From NCBI RefSeq assembly GCF_900116135.1, contig NZ_FOZX01000008.1, positions 62,001 through 126,000 on the forward strand: a DNA stretch of 64,000 nt. The letters are read 5' to 3'. The stretch is from Saccharopolyspora flava. GTDB lineage: Bacteria > Actinomycetota > Actinomycetes > Mycobacteriales > Pseudonocardiaceae. Under the pieces are notes generated by a model, which was not told the DNA's origin, searched no databases, and saw nothing but the letters and a program-made list of their open reading frames with translations. Made by a program: the position numbers and the translations under genes. Below are positions 53,954 through 64,000 of the stretch, one piece after another (positions within the stretch are counted from its first letter, which is position 1; every line of letters begins with the position of its first letter).

Positions 53954-55842
53954 AGCGTGGTTCCCATCGCCTGCTCGAGCAGTGCCTTGCGATAGCCCTC
54001 CAAGGCGACCATGTCGCCGAACAGGGCGTTGTACTCCTCGGCGTCCTCCAGCGGCGACATCCGCTGCACCTTGGACTTGATGTCCGCGATCTGCCTGCTG
54101 ACCAGGCGTTCCTGCAACCGGGCGATGATCGCTTCCACGTAGCGCGGGTCGTCCTCGGTGGTCCACTCCAGGACCTCGACCGCCAGCTGGGTGCACAGCC
54201 GCGCACCGATCTGGCTCTCGCACTGCTGCGAGACCGCGTCGACCAGCGCGGCACCGCTCAGGCCCGACGCCGTGCCCCCGGCGGCCAGCAGCGCCTTCTG
54301 CAGCTCGGCGTAGGCGGGCTCGGTGAAGGCCTCGGCGGGCAGCGAGTCGTAGAGCGGACCGGCCAGCGCCGGGACCTGCAGGGCCGCCTTGATCGCCTCC
54401 CGCTGCAGCCAGCGCGGATCGTGCCGCGGCGGCTTCGGCGGCAGCTCCATCTCCATGCCCAGCGACTGCTGGTTGTCGTCGCGACGCGGGCGGCGCTGCT
54501 TGCGGACCGGGGCGCCGGAGCTCTCCCGGACCCGCTTGACCACCTGGTTCTCGTCGTTCCAGCCCGCCCACCAGGCGAGCTTGGCCGCGTAGCCGTCGCG
54601 GCTGGCGGGGTCCTTGATCTGGGCGACCAGCGGCACGGTGCGCTTGAGCGCGGCGACGCGGCCGTCCACCGAATCCAGGTCGTAGTCGGTGAGCAGGCTG
54701 CGGATCGCGAACTCGAACAGCGGCCTGCGGCGGGCCACCAGATCGCGCACCGCGGCGTCGCCCTGCGACTCGCGCAGCTCGCACGGGTCCATGTTGTTCG
54801 GGGTGATCGCCACGTAGGTCTGGCCGGCGAACTGCTGCTCGCCCTCGAAGGCCTTCATCGCGGCCTTCTGCCCCGCCTCGTCGCCGTCGAAGGTGAAGAT
54901 GACCTCGCCGCGGAAGGCGTCGTCGTCCATCATCAGCCGCCGCAGCACCGAGATGTGCTCGTCGCCGAACGCGGTTCCGCAGGAGGCGACCGCGGTGGGC
55001 ACGCCCGCCAGGTGCATGGCCATCACGTCGGTGTAGCCCTCGACGACCACCGCCTGGCGGCGCTTGGCGATCTCCCGCTTGGCCAGGTCGATGCCGAACA
55101 GCACCTGCGACTTGTTGAAGATCGGGGTGGCGGAGGTGTTGACGTACTTGGCCTCGATCGGGTCGTCGTCGAAGATCCGCCGCGCGCCGAAACCGACCAC
55201 GTCACCGCCGAGATCCTTCAGCGGCCACAGCAGCCTGCGGTGGAACCGGTCCATCGGGCCGCGCCGGCCTTCGCGGGAGAGCCCGCACTTGATGAGCTCT
55301 TCGACCTCGAAACCCTTGGACAGCAACAGCTTCGTGAGCTTGTCCCAGCCGCTGGGCGCGAACCCGCAGCCGAAGCGCTGGGCGGCGGCCTCGTCGAAAC
55401 CGCGCGTGGTCAGGTACTCGCGGGCCGGCTGGGCCTCCGGCGAGCGCAGCTGCTCGGCGTAGAACTCGGCGGCGATGCGGTGGGCCTCGACCATGCGGGA
55501 CCGGCTGCCCCGGTCGCGCTTGGGGCCGGGCGCGCCGCCCTCGTACTGGAGCTGGAGGCCGACCCTGTCGGCCAGCCGCTCCACCGACTCCACGAAGCCG
55601 AGGTGCTCGATCTTCATGATGAAGGCGATGACGTCGCCGCCCTCGCCGCAGCCGAAGCAGTGGAAGGTGCCGTGGCTGGGGCGCACGTTGAACGACGGCG
55701 TCTTCTCGTCGTGGAACGGGCACAGGCCCTTCTGCGCGCCACCACCGGCGTGGCGCAGCGCGACGTACTCGCCGACGACGTCGTCGATCCGGTTGCGATC
55801 GCGCACCTCGGCGATGTCGCTCTCCCGGATCCTGCCTGCCAC
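53950..55842 (-). CDS. dnaG: DNA primase
   Basis: A 630-residue primase that makes RNA primers for replication. N-terminal zinc finger CPFHDEKTPSF...FHCFGCGEGGD (CHC2), then the TOPRIM core (VVVEGYTDVMAMHLAG, FTFDGDEAGQKAA) and a C-terminal DnaB-interacting helical domain. The GTG at 55842 gives the normal family length; the Shine-Dalgarno is weak (GGGTGAC). It heads a two-gene unit. Confidence 0.95.
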   Translation of the reverse strand: MAGRIRESDIAEVRDRNRIDDVVGEYVALRHAGGGAQKGLCPFHDEKTPSFNVRPSHGTFHCFGCGEGGDVIAFIMKIEHLGFVESVERLADRVGLQLQYEGGAPGPKRDRGSRSRMVEAHRIAAEFYAEQLRSPEAQPAREYLTTRGFDEAAAQRFGCGFAPSGWDKLTKLLLSKGFEVEELIKCGLSREGRRGPMDRFHRRLLWPLKDLGGDVVGFGARRIFDDDPIEAKYVNTSATPIFNKSQVLFGIDLAKREIAKRRQAVVVEGYTDVMAMHLAGVPTAVASCGTAFGDEHISVLRRLMMDDDAFRGEVIFTFDGDEAGQKAAMKAFEGEQQFAGQTYVAITPNNMDPCELRESQGDAAVRDLVARRRPLFEFAIRSLLTDYDLDSVDGRVAALKRTVPLVAQIKDPASRDGYAAKLAWWAGWNDENQVVKRVRESSGAPVRKQRRPRRDDNQQSLGMEMELPPKPPRHDPRWLQREAIKAALQVPALAGPLYDSLPAEAFTEPAYAELQKALLAAGGTASGLSGAALVDAVSQQCESQIGARLCTQLAVEVLEWTTEDDPRYVEAIIARLQERLVSRQIADIKSKVQRMSPLEDAEEYNALFGDMVALEGYRKALLEQAMGTTL

Positions 55843-55911
55843 GTCACCCAGTCTAGGGCCAAGGCGTTCGATCACGACCGGGTGGCCGCCCCGTGCGGCA
55901 GAATCCTTCGC

Positions 55912-56799
55912 GTGAATCCGGACACCAGCACCCTCGCCACCGAGTTCGACCGGCACCGCAACCGCCTGATCGGGCTGGGCTACCGGTTGACCGGGCGGAT
56001 CACCGACGCCGAGGACGCGGTGCAGGACGCGTGGCTGCGACTCGCCGACACCGACCCGGCCGAGATCCGCGACCTCGGCGCCTGGCTGACCACCGTGGTG
56101 AGCCGGTTGTGCCTGGACCGGATGCGCTCGGCGGCGGTGCGACGGGAGAGCTACGTCGGGCCGTGGCTGCCGGAACCGCTGGTGAGCGCGGTGGATTCGG
56201 ATCCGGGCGACATCGTGGCCGGGCAGGACGACCTGCGGATGGCGGCGATGCGGGTGCTGCACGAGCTGCCGCCGGACCAGCGACTCGCGCTGGTGCTGCA
56301 CGACGGTTTCGAGGTGCCCTTCGCCGAGATCGCCGAGGTGCTGGGCTGCAGCGCGCCGACCGCGCGCCAGCACGCCTCGCGGGCGCGCCGGGCTATGGCC
56401 GACGCGGCCCCGCCGGAGCGGGTGCCGCTGCCGGAGCAGCAGCGGGTGCTGGAGGAGTTCCTGACCGCGGTGGCGGCCGCGGACCTGCCCGCCCTCACCC
56501 GGCTGCTGCACCCGGCCGCCGCCGTCTACGGCGACAGCGGCGGCAAGGCCCGCACCGCGCGACGTCCCGTCCACGGTGCCGAGAAGGTCGCGCGGTTCGC
56601 CGTCGGGCTCATCGAGAAGTACGGCACCGAACTGGTCACCTCGGGCCGCCCGGTGCTGGTCAACGGGGACTTGGGGCTGCTGTTACCGGGCACGCCCGAC
56701 GCCGGGCCCCGGGTGTTCTCGCTGGCCGTCCGCGACGGCCGAACGGCCGAGCTCTTCGACATCGTCAACCCCGACAAGCTCACCCACGTCGAGTTCTAG
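55912..56799 (+). CDS. sigJ: ECF41-type sigma factor with SnoaL-like extension (SigJ-like)
   Basis: A 295-residue sigma factor. Region 2 (ITDAEDAVQDAWLRLA) and region 4 (LPPDQRLALVLHDGFEVPFAEIAEVLGCSAPTARQHASRARR) are followed by a SnoaL-like domain of about 110 residues with the ECF41 marks DSGGKA and NPDKL at its end. In ECF41 factors this extension replaces a separate anti-sigma factor. The gene is next to a carboxymuconolactone decarboxylase-like gene, the classic ECF41 target, with a fitting promoter at 57443-57469. GTG start. Confidence 0.9.
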   Translation: MNPDTSTLATEFDRHRNRLIGLGYRLTGRITDAEDAVQDAWLRLADTDPAEIRDLGAWLTTVVSRLCLDRMRSAAVRRESYVGPWLPEPLVSAVDSDPGDIVAGQDDLRMAAMRVLHELPPDQRLALVLHDGFEVPFAEIAEVLGCSAPTARQHASRARRAMADAAPPERVPLPEQQRVLEEFLTAVAAADLPALTRLLHPAAAVYGDSGGKARTARRPVHGAEKVARFAVGLIEKYGTELVTSGRPVLVNGDLGLLLPGTPDAGPRVFSLAVRDGRTAELFDIVNPDKLTHVEF

Positions 56800-56825
56800 A
56801 GGTGCCGAGCAACGCGACCGAAGCC

Positions 56826-57392
56826 CTACGGCATCGGGACCTTGCAGGCTTCTCCGCTGGTGAATCCCTGGGCGGTGAGGCCGAGGGCGTGGTTGAAGCG
56901 GGTGCGCTGGTTCTCCACGGAGATCATGTGGGTCAGCTCGACCATGCCCTTGTGGCCGAGGCGCCGGTCGAGTTCGGCGACCTGCTCGTCGGTGACTTGC
57001 ATGGGCTGCTCGGTCATGGCGTCGGCGTAGGCGAGGACGAGCTTCTCCAGCTCGGAGTAGGCCTCCGAGTCGCGGTAGTCGTCGATGTGCTTGAGCCGTT
57101 CGACGTCGAGGCCCTCGTTGCGCTGCAGCATCACGCCGAAGTCGACGCACCACGAGCAGCCGATCTTGGTGGACACCTTGTAGATCGCCAGGTCGCGCAG
57201 GTTCGCGGGCAGCGAGGTCGCGGCCTTCTCCACCGCCATCTCCGACACGCCGACGGCCATGAGCAGTCCCGGGTGGTGGGCGACCACCGTCAGCGGGTCC
57301 AGCACCGCGCCGTAGCGGCGCCGGGAGAACTTGTAGGTGAGCCTGGTCAGCAGGTTCGCTTCGCTGGTGGGCACTGCCGGAATGCGCGGCAT
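56826..57392 (-). CDS. Carboxymuconolactone decarboxylase/AhpD-like protein (COE partner of ECF41)
   Basis: A 188-residue helical protein. The redox CxxC is in IGCSWCVDFGVML, followed by NEGLD and VLAYADAMTEQP, typical of CMD/AhpD members. It converges on the ECF41 sigma gene and is read from a promoter that fits the ECF41 consensus. Probably an oxidative or disulfide-handling protein; the substrate is unknown. ATG with GAGGAGGGAG ahead. Confidence 0.9.
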   Translation of the reverse strand: MPRIPAVPTSEANLLTRLTYKFSRRRYGAVLDPLTVVAHHPGLLMAVGVSEMAVEKAATSLPANLRDLAIYKVSTKIGCSWCVDFGVMLQRNEGLDVERLKHIDDYRDSEAYSELEKLVLAYADAMTEQPMQVTDEQVAELDRRLGHKGMVELTHMISVENQRTRFNHALGLTAQGFTSGEACKVPMP

Positions 57393-57442
57393 CTGCTCGC
57401 TCCCTCCTCGTCACCCCGGCTCTCGGGGTTCGTCACCGGAGT

Positions 57443-57469
57443 GACGAGACGGGATCGCGAAGCGTGACA
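57443..57469 (-). promoter_or_regulatory. ECF41-type promoter
   Basis: On the minus strand TGTCACG (57469-57463) and CGTC (57446-57443) are 16 bases apart. The published ECF41 consensus is TGTCACA-N16/17-CGTC. The start codon of the CMD-like gene is 51 bases downstream. Confidence 0.72.
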
Positions 57470-57482
57470 GCGCCGGCCCGGA

Positions 57483-58571
57483 TCAGCTCGGGTCGGTGAT
57501 GCGGGCCAGGAAGTAGAGCGCGCCGCTGTCGCGGTGGCGGACCAGGAACAGGAACGGGCGGTCGAACTCGACGCGGATCGGGTCGGGTTCGCGGACGACA
57601 GCGGTCAACCGCATCATCATCGCCGTCGCCGCCGCGCCTTCCAGGCCCGCTTCGTCGACGTCGAGGACCGCCTCGTGCAGGACCTCCGAGACCCGCAGCG
57701 ACCGGTCGGTGAGCGGGGTGAAGTCGGCGGCGGGGGTGAACAGGTCGTGCACGCCCAGCGCACCGAGGGGTTCGGTGAGCTCGGCGCCGCCGCTGACCTT
57801 GAAGCGCGGCAGCAGGAGTTCGACCTTGCGCTGCTCCATCGCCCCGAGCAGGCCGGACAGCCGCGCGGCGTCGAGCTGCGCTTCCGCGGTGGCCAGGTCG
57901 GCGTCGGGCAGCAGCGCGATCGCCTCCACTCCCCCGGCAGCCGGGATCCCGACGGCCTGCCACCCGTCGGCGGCGGCGTGGCCGAGGGTCCGCGAGGCCG
58001 TCATGGTCGGCACCTCGCGGTCGCCGTCGGGCGCGTGGAACGGGCGCTGGGTGGTCTTGGCCTGCTCGAAGGCCTCCTTCCAGGAGACCTTCAGGTACAG
58101 CGCGTTGACCAGGGCCGCGACGGTCTGCGGGTGCACCGAGCCGCTGGGCAGCAGCTCGGGGATGAGGTCGCGGGTGGTCTCGGCGACGTCGGCGTTGATG
58201 AGCTTGCGGGCGGCCTCCGGGTCGTCCCGGAACGGGGCGTTGCGCACCGCGCTGCCCGGCCAGTCGCCCAGCGCCAGCCGGTAGGAGTCCTCGATGGGCA
58301 GCTCGGCGTGCGCCCAGAGGGTGTTGGCCACGGCCAGCACCGGCTGCTCCCCGGAGGCCGCGGTGAGCTGCGCGGACGCGCCGAGCAGCTCCAGCAGGGC
58401 CGCCGGTTCGTCGCGCAGCGCGGTGACCAGCTCCTGCCTGGTGCGGCCGCCGGTGGCGGTGGCGGCGAGCCCGAGCGCGCTGCTCACCGAGTACGGCGAC
58501 CAGCAGAAGGTCTTGGTCGGCGGCGGAGCCAGGCGCTCGTGCAGGGCCAGGGCGAAGTCGAGGTGAGTCAC
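57483..58571 (-). CDS. Serpin-family protease inhibitor
   Basis: A 362-residue serpin, full length for the core fold. Marks: FCWSPYSVSSALGLAATA, VNALYLKVSWKEAF, MTASRTLGHAAADGWQAVGIPA, VELLLPRFKVSGG, LHEAVLDVDEAGLEGAAATA (hinge region of the reactive loop) and FDRPFLFLVRH. The hinge has small residues, as inhibitory serpins need. There is no signal peptide, so it would act in the cytoplasm. GTG start. Target protease unknown. Confidence 0.9.
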   Translation of the reverse strand: MTHLDFALALHERLAPPPTKTFCWSPYSVSSALGLAATATGGRTRQELVTALRDEPAALLELLGASAQLTAASGEQPVLAVANTLWAHAELPIEDSYRLALGDWPGSAVRNAPFRDDPEAARKLINADVAETTRDLIPELLPSGSVHPQTVAALVNALYLKVSWKEAFEQAKTTQRPFHAPDGDREVPTMTASRTLGHAAADGWQAVGIPAAGGVEAIALLPDADLATAEAQLDAARLSGLLGAMEQRKVELLLPRFKVSGGAELTEPLGALGVHDLFTPAADFTPLTDRSLRVSEVLHEAVLDVDEAGLEGAAATAMMMRLTAVVREPDPIRVEFDRPFLFLVRHRDSGALYFLARITDPS

Positions 58572-58690
58572 GTCCGCAGGGCTCCGTTCCGCGTCGAGGA
58601 GGCTCGGGCTTGATCCCGAGTCTGCCAGAGCGCGGAGGCCGGACCGGCCTGCGAACGCCGCCGGTTTCTAGCCGGATTTCCCGTTCCGCG

Positions 58691-58876
58691 TCAGCGGAGG
58701 GACTCCTCGATGTCGCTCAGGCCCATGAGGCGGAGTTCCTGGGCGATGTACTCGGCCGCCCGCTGGCCGGCGGGGTCCTGCCAGCGGAGGTCCTTGATCC
58801 AGTCGGCCAGGTTGTCGGCGTTGACGTACGGCTCGCCGCCCACGACGAGCTTCTGGATGTAGTGCCGGTTGCGCAT
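58691..58876 (-). CDS. Small conserved hypothetical protein
   Basis: A 61-residue soluble protein: MRNRHYIQKLVVGGEPYVNADNL, then helical to LMGLSDIEESLR. GAGGAG lies 7 bases before the ATG. No family recognised. Confidence 0.65.
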   Translation of the reverse strand: MRNRHYIQKLVVGGEPYVNADNLADWIKDLRWQDPAGQRAAEYIAQELRLMGLSDIEESLR

Positions 58877-59052
58877 TCGGGGTCTCCTCGCGGTCCGGCG
58901 TCGGGGGAACGCCGGGCCGCCGCCGCTCGGCTCGGGGTGCCGCGCGGTACGGGGATCAGGGCACAGAGCTGCCGACGGAACCGCCGGTCGCCACTCTGGG
59001 TAAGGATTGTCCCCGACGATTCGAGATCCATTCACCCCCATTCGGATTAACG

Positions 59053-60327
59053 TCACAGTGGTTTGGACACGTTGTGTACATGCTGTTCATGCCAGGTCAC
59101 GGCCTGCGCATCCGTCAGCGACGCCACCTGGTCCAGAACCACCCGATACCGGGACGAATCGTCCGAAGCTCGCATCCAGGCATCCCGCAGCATCGGATCC
59201 AGTGACGCCGGGGCACCGGCGGCCAGCGCCTCGACGAGCTCGGCGAGCAGCTCCCGCTGCCGGGCCTGCTTGCGCTTGCGCGCGCCGTCGTGCAGCACGT
59301 AGCGCACCGCCATCGCCTTGAGCACCGTCACCTCGGCGACCGCCTTCTCCGGCAGCACCAGATCGGCGCGGTAGCGCGTCAGCCCCGGCCCGAACCGGGC
59401 CACCGTGCCCGACACCGCCGCGGCCACGAAACGACCGACGAGTTCGCTGGTCAGCCGCTTGAGCGCGACCTGCGCGGACAGCGTCCCGTCGTGATCGAGG
59501 ACCGCGGCCACCACCGGCCAGCGCACCAGGTCCTCGGCCGCCGCCTCCAGCAGCGCGGTCTCCCCGCTGCGCAGGAAGCGCTCGTCGGCCAGCTTGGCGA
59601 TCTGCGCGCGCTCCTGCGGATCGGTCAGCGCGCGCAGCGAGATCCGGCCGGAGATCACCGCGTCCTCGACGTCGTGCACCGAGTAGGCCACGTCGTCGGC
59701 CCAGTCCATGATCTGCGCCTCCAGGCAGCGGCGGCCTTCCGGCGCGCCCTCGCGCAGCCACTCGAAAACCTCCAGGTCGTCGCCGTAGACACCGAACTTC
59801 GCCTCCCCCAGGCGCTTCGGCCACGGGTACTTCGTCGCCGCGTCCAGGCAGGCGCGGGTGAGGTTCAGGCCGCGCCCGATCTCGCCGTCGTCGGTGACCT
59901 TCGGTTCGAGCCGGGTGAGGATCCGCAGCGTCTGGGCGTTGCCCTCGAAGCCGCCGCAGCCGGCCGCGAGCTCGTCGAGGGCCTTCTCCCCGTTGTGCCC
60001 GAACGGCGGGTGCCCGATGTCGTGGGCCAGGCCCGCCGTGTCGACCAGGTCGGCGTCGGCGCCCAGCGCGGTGGCGATGCCCCGGCCGATCTGCGCGACC
60101 TCCAGCGAGTGCGTCAACCGCGTGCGCGGCACGTCCCCCTCGTTCGGGCCCATGACCTGCGTCTTGCCCGCGAGCCGGCGCAGCGCCGCGGAGTGCAGCA
60201 CCCGGGCCCGGTCGCGCGCGAAGGGCGTCCGGTCGTCCGGGTGCGCCGACGCGGCCTCCTTCGGCGCCTCGGGATGCCACCGCTGGAGGTCGTGCTCGCC
60301 GTACCCGGCCAGGTTCACGGAGCTCAT
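59053..60327 (-). CDS. dgt: dGTP triphosphohydrolase-like protein
   Basis: A 424-residue HD-domain enzyme that removes triphosphate from dNTPs. Metal ligands are visible: TRLTHSLEVAQIG (His), AGLAHDIGHPPFGHNGE (HD) and QIMDWADDVAYSVHDVEDA (Asp). The ATG at 60327 gives the normal start (MSSVNLAGYGEHDLQRWHPE). Its position near dnaG matches Rv2344c. Confidence 0.94.
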   Translation of the reverse strand: MSSVNLAGYGEHDLQRWHPEAPKEAASAHPDDRTPFARDRARVLHSAALRRLAGKTQVMGPNEGDVPRTRLTHSLEVAQIGRGIATALGADADLVDTAGLAHDIGHPPFGHNGEKALDELAAGCGGFEGNAQTLRILTRLEPKVTDDGEIGRGLNLTRACLDAATKYPWPKRLGEAKFGVYGDDLEVFEWLREGAPEGRRCLEAQIMDWADDVAYSVHDVEDAVISGRISLRALTDPQERAQIAKLADERFLRSGETALLEAAAEDLVRWPVVAAVLDHDGTLSAQVALKRLTSELVGRFVAAAVSGTVARFGPGLTRYRADLVLPEKAVAEVTVLKAMAVRYVLHDGARKRKQARQRELLAELVEALAAGAPASLDPMLRDAWMRASDDSSRYRVVLDQVASLTDAQAVTWHEQHVHNVSKPL

Positions 60328-60427
60328 CGCTCCGAGGCTAAAGCCCCCGGATGACAAAACCCGTCACAAACCCCGACGAACGGGAAACCTCCCGGCACCG
60401 CCGAGCGAAAGGACCGCAGAAATCGAA

Positions 60428-61081
60428 CTATCCGAGGCCGTCGCCGTTGAGCTCGGCGGGTGCGTGGGTGAGGCGGTAGTAGAGCAGGGCGCCCGTCTCG
60501 CGGACGATGTACTTCATCTGGATCTCGCGGGTCTGCACCACCGGTCCGGAGCGGGCCGGGGACGCCCACGACTCCAGGCCCATGTCGGTGGCCATGGTCC
60601 GCGCGCGCAGCGAGTGCCACGGATCGCTGACGATCAGGGCGGTGTCCCAGCGGCGCTGCGCGGCCAGGTCGGTGACGGCCTGCATGCTGCCGAGGGTGTC
60701 GCTGCCGACGTCGACGTCGACGATCTTGTCGCGCGGGACGCCGTTCTCCACCAGCCAGGTCTTGCTCGCCTGCGCCTCGGTGTAGGTGTCGCCGGCCTTG
60801 CGGCCGCCGACGGTGACGATGTAGTCGGTCAGCCCGTCCTCGTAGAGGTCCAGGGCCTGCTTCAGCCGGGCTTCGAGGATGTCCGACGGCTTGCCGTGGT
60901 ACTGCGCGGCACCCAGCACCACCACGATGTCCACCGGCTGCCGGTCGTCGGCGCGGGCGACCTGCCACACGCGGAGGGCGGTACCGCCGATCACCAGGAC
61001 CACCACCAGCAGCGTGCCGATCAGGGCGCGCGAGACGATGCGTCCGGTGCGCGACCGGTGGGCGGGATGATGTGCGCTCAC
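60428..61081 (-). CDS. YdcF/SanA family membrane protein (DUF218)
   Basis: A 217-residue protein with one N-terminal helix (ALIGTLLVVVLVIGGTALRVW) and an outside DUF218 domain: DIVVVLGAAQYHGKPSDILEARLKQALDLY, GSDTLGSMQAVTDL and LIVSDPWHSLRARTMA. DUF218 proteins affect cell envelope properties; the reaction is unclear. GTG start. Confidence 0.9.
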   Translation of the reverse strand: MSAHHPAHRSRTGRIVSRALIGTLLVVVLVIGGTALRVWQVARADDRQPVDIVVVLGAAQYHGKPSDILEARLKQALDLYEDGLTDYIVTVGGRKAGDTYTEAQASKTWLVENGVPRDKIVDVDVGSDTLGSMQAVTDLAAQRRWDTALIVSDPWHSLRARTMATDMGLESWASPARSGPVVQTREIQMKYIVRETGALLYYRLTHAPAELNGDGLG

Positions 61082-61169
61082 CCGGGCATCCTCGCAGATC
61101 CGCGTCCGGCCGCGACCGGGCCGGGCCCGTCCTGCGACGGGCCCGGCGATCCGGTGTTGCGCATCGTGA

Positions 61170-62555
<1,386 letters not shown>

Positions 62556-62736
62556 GTTCACTCCGGATGTGTCACTGGCAACTGGTCGAACCAGCCTCGA
62601 GAGCTGGAGTTTCCCAGCGTACCGATGCTGCGACCGCCGCATTCGAGCCGGGCCATGAGCGCTGCGGCACCGGCCGCTCGCAGCAGGTGATCGCACTGGC
62701 ATCGACCGATCGGGGCGCTTCCCTACTACCCGTAGG

Positions 62737-63189
62737 ATGGGGGCCGTGGAACCTCATGGCGTGGCCCCCGACCAGAGCGCGGCTCCGCGCCCGGACCGGC
62801 CGGAGGACCACGTCCACTCGCCGGACCGCGAGGTGCGACCGGTTCCGGTGCGCGACCAGCGGGTCCTGCACGACGCCGGCGAGCTGCTGCGCGCGCTGGC
62901 CGCCCCGGTGCGGATCGCGATCGTGCTGCAGCTGCGCACCTCGGAGCGGTGCGTGCACGAGCTGGTCGACGCGCTGGGAGTGGCGCAGCCGCTGATCAGC
63001 CAGCACCTGCGGGTGCTGAAGTCGGCGGGCGTGGTCTACGGCGAGCGGCACGGCCGGGAGGTCATGTACCGACTGGTCGACGAGCACCTGGCGCATATCG
63101 TGGTGGACGCGGCGGCCCACGCCGAGGAGATCTCCCGCGAACGCGCGGGCGAGGCGAGCAACGGCGGACAGGAGACGGAGACAGCGTGA
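62737..63189 (+). CDS. smtB: ArsR/SmtB-family zinc-responsive regulator
   Basis: A 150-residue winged-helix repressor. [31 protein letters not shown], then [29 protein letters not shown] with the metal-binding Asp/His set on the last helix (Smt alpha5 site). It precedes zur as Rv2358 does in M. tuberculosis, where SmtB releases DNA on zinc excess. ATG at 62737; TAGGAT at 62733-62738 looks like a -10 box, so a leaderless GTG start at 62746 is possible. Confidence 0.9.
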   Translation: MGAVEPHGVAPDQSAAPRPDRPEDHVHSPDREVRPVPVRDQRVLHDAGELLRALAAPVRIAIVLQLRTSERCVHELVDALGVAQPLISQHLRVLKSAGVVYGERHGREVMYRLVDEHLAHIVVDAAAHAEEISRERAGEASNGGQETETA

Positions 63190-63599
63190 CCACCGGCCAG
63201 GGAGTCCCGGGACTGCGGGCCACCAAGCAACGCGCTGCGGTGTCGCAGCTGCTCGACCAGGTCAACGACTTCCGCTCGGCCCAGGAGCTGCACGAGGAGC
63301 TGCGGCGGCAGGGCGAGGGGATCGGTCTGACGACCGTCTACCGCACGCTGCAGACCCTCGCCGACGCCGGTGAGGTCGACGTGCTGCGCACGCCCTCGGG
63401 CGAGGCGGTCTACCGCCGCTGCTCCAGCCACCACCACCATCACCTGCTGTGCAGGCACTGCGGTCGCACCGTCGAGGTCGCCGACCCGCCGGTGGAGAAC
63501 TGGGCCGAGCGCATCGGCTCCGAGCACGGCTTCTCCGACGTCAGCCACACCGTGGAGATCGTGGGAACCTGCCCGGAGTGCACCGCCAAGGGCCTCTGA
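63186..63599 (+). CDS. zur: Zinc uptake regulator (Fur family)
   Basis: A 137-residue Fur-type repressor. DNA-binding helices at RATKQRAAVSQLL...GLTTVYRTLQTLADAGEVD; HHHHHLLCRHCG and GTCPECTAKG provide the two structural zinc CxxC pairs and regulatory histidines. Coupled to smtB by GTGA. Corresponds to Rv2359 (FurB/Zur), which represses zinc uptake genes when zinc is ample. Confidence 0.94.
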   Translation: MTTGQGVPGLRATKQRAAVSQLLDQVNDFRSAQELHEELRRQGEGIGLTTVYRTLQTLADAGEVDVLRTPSGEAVYRRCSSHHHHHLLCRHCGRTVEVADPPVENWAERIGSEHGFSDVSHTVEIVGTCPECTAKGL

Positions 63600-63612
63600 C
63601 GGAGTTCGGCGG

Positions 63613-64000
63613 CTAGTACTCGTAGCTGTCCGGTGGGGCCGGGATCCGCCTGATCGACACCGGGTCCACGGTCGGGACGTAGTCGTCGGCCTCGGTGGCC
63701 GTGCCCGGGCGGAGTCGTCCGGTGACCTCGATCCAGGTGTCGGCCGGGAACGCCTCGGCTCGCGGACTCGCCAGGTCGATCTTGACCGGGGTGGCGTCGG
63801 CCGCGCAGCAGCTGATCCGCATCCGGGCCAGCTGGGTGGTCTGCGGCGTGGGGTGCACGACGAAGCCCTGCAACCGGACGGTGCGCCGGCCGAGCTCACC
63901 TGTGCCGTCCCAGACCGCGCGGGTCAGGAACTCCGACATGCTCAGCATCGGCGCCTCCCCCGGTGGCAGCGGTGGGAAGCGCGCCTGGGCCGGTTCGGCC
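63613..64000 (-). CDS. TIGR03943/DUF1980 family protein, C-terminal part (cut by window edge)
   Basis: The frame is open to the right edge; about 129 residues are seen. Words such as SEFLTRAVWDGTGELGRRTVRLQGFV, LARMRISCCAADATPV and the C-terminal VTGRLRPGT match the C-terminal DUF1980 domain of putative permease-associated proteins. These partner with DUF318-type permeases and are often zinc-controlled, which fits the zur neighbour. It converges on zur with 13 bases between. Confidence 0.82.
   Translation of the reverse strand, partial: AEPAQARFPPLPPGEAPMLSMSEFLTRAVWDGTGELGRRTVRLQGFVVHPTPQTTQLARMRISCCAADATPVKIDLASPRAEAFPADTWIEVTGRLRPGTATEADDYVPTVDPVSIRRIPAPPDSYEY

Overview
The window is high-G+C actinobacterial DNA. 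Gene order and protein character point to the Pseudonocardiaceae, perhaps Saccharopolyspora (inference; no rRNA is present). Two core blocks match the Mycobacterium tuberculosis order: ahpE - DUF3052 - aceE - PucR-type regulator - fabD - (fabH) - acpP - fabF (3.8-17.3 kb, compare Rv2238c-Rv2246) and dnaG / dgt / glyS / smtB / zur (53.9-63.6 kb, compare Rv2343c-Rv2359). Many genes start with GTG or TTG, and translational coupling by ATGA/GTGA overlap is common.

Layout. 0.3-3.4 kb: accessory operon with a small zinc-finger-like protein, a helical partner, a radical SAM enzyme with a Cys-Pro-rich tail, an AAA-type ATPase and an APH-like kinase, next to tRNA-Val. 3.8-17.3 kb: peroxiredoxin, pyruvate dehydrogenase E1, a riboflavin transporter behind an FMN riboswitch, a cell-wall amidase, an MS-channel-like protein, and the FasR-fabD-fabH-acpP-fabF fatty acid cluster. 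17.3-29.2 kb: conserved hypotheticals, an ECF sigma/anti-sigma pair, an LLM oxidoreductase, cstA-ybdD (pyruvate/peptide uptake), TetR, pobA, a methyltransferase and a cold-shock gene.

29.3-51.7 kb is the accessory zone: a NACHT NTPase with membrane segments; a type VII secretion (T7SS) substrate pair (EspC-like protein and a WXG/alpha-beta hydrolase) with a small membrane protein; a second copy of the zinc-finger/helical gene pair with XRE/TPR-type regulators and a NUDIX gene, next to a CAT-anticodon tRNA; corA; and a T7SS polymorphic-toxin operon (YbaB-like, WXG100, 1,807-aa toxin, immunity-like protein). The toxin carries an ADP-ribosyltransferase domain with the R-S-ExE signature and a papain-fold deamidase-type domain. 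The gene downstream fuses a YrhB/Imm35-like region to an ADP-ribosylglycohydrolase fold whose metal-binding aspartates are all replaced. I regard this pair as the most interesting system here. A scar with truncated GNAT and DUF234 genes closes the zone.

51.7-64 kb returns to core genes: tRNA-Asn, tam, dnaG, an ECF41-type sigma factor with its carboxymuconolactone decarboxylase-like partner and a matching promoter, a serpin, dgt, a YdcF-like protein, glycyl-tRNA synthetase, and the zinc regulators smtB-zur.

Two families of intergenic palindromes recur: tandem arrays with exact 24-nt spacing (8.0 and 27.9 kb), and large palindromes with the core AGTTTTCATGAAAACT placed at three convergent gene ends (25.9, 41.4, 52.3 kb).
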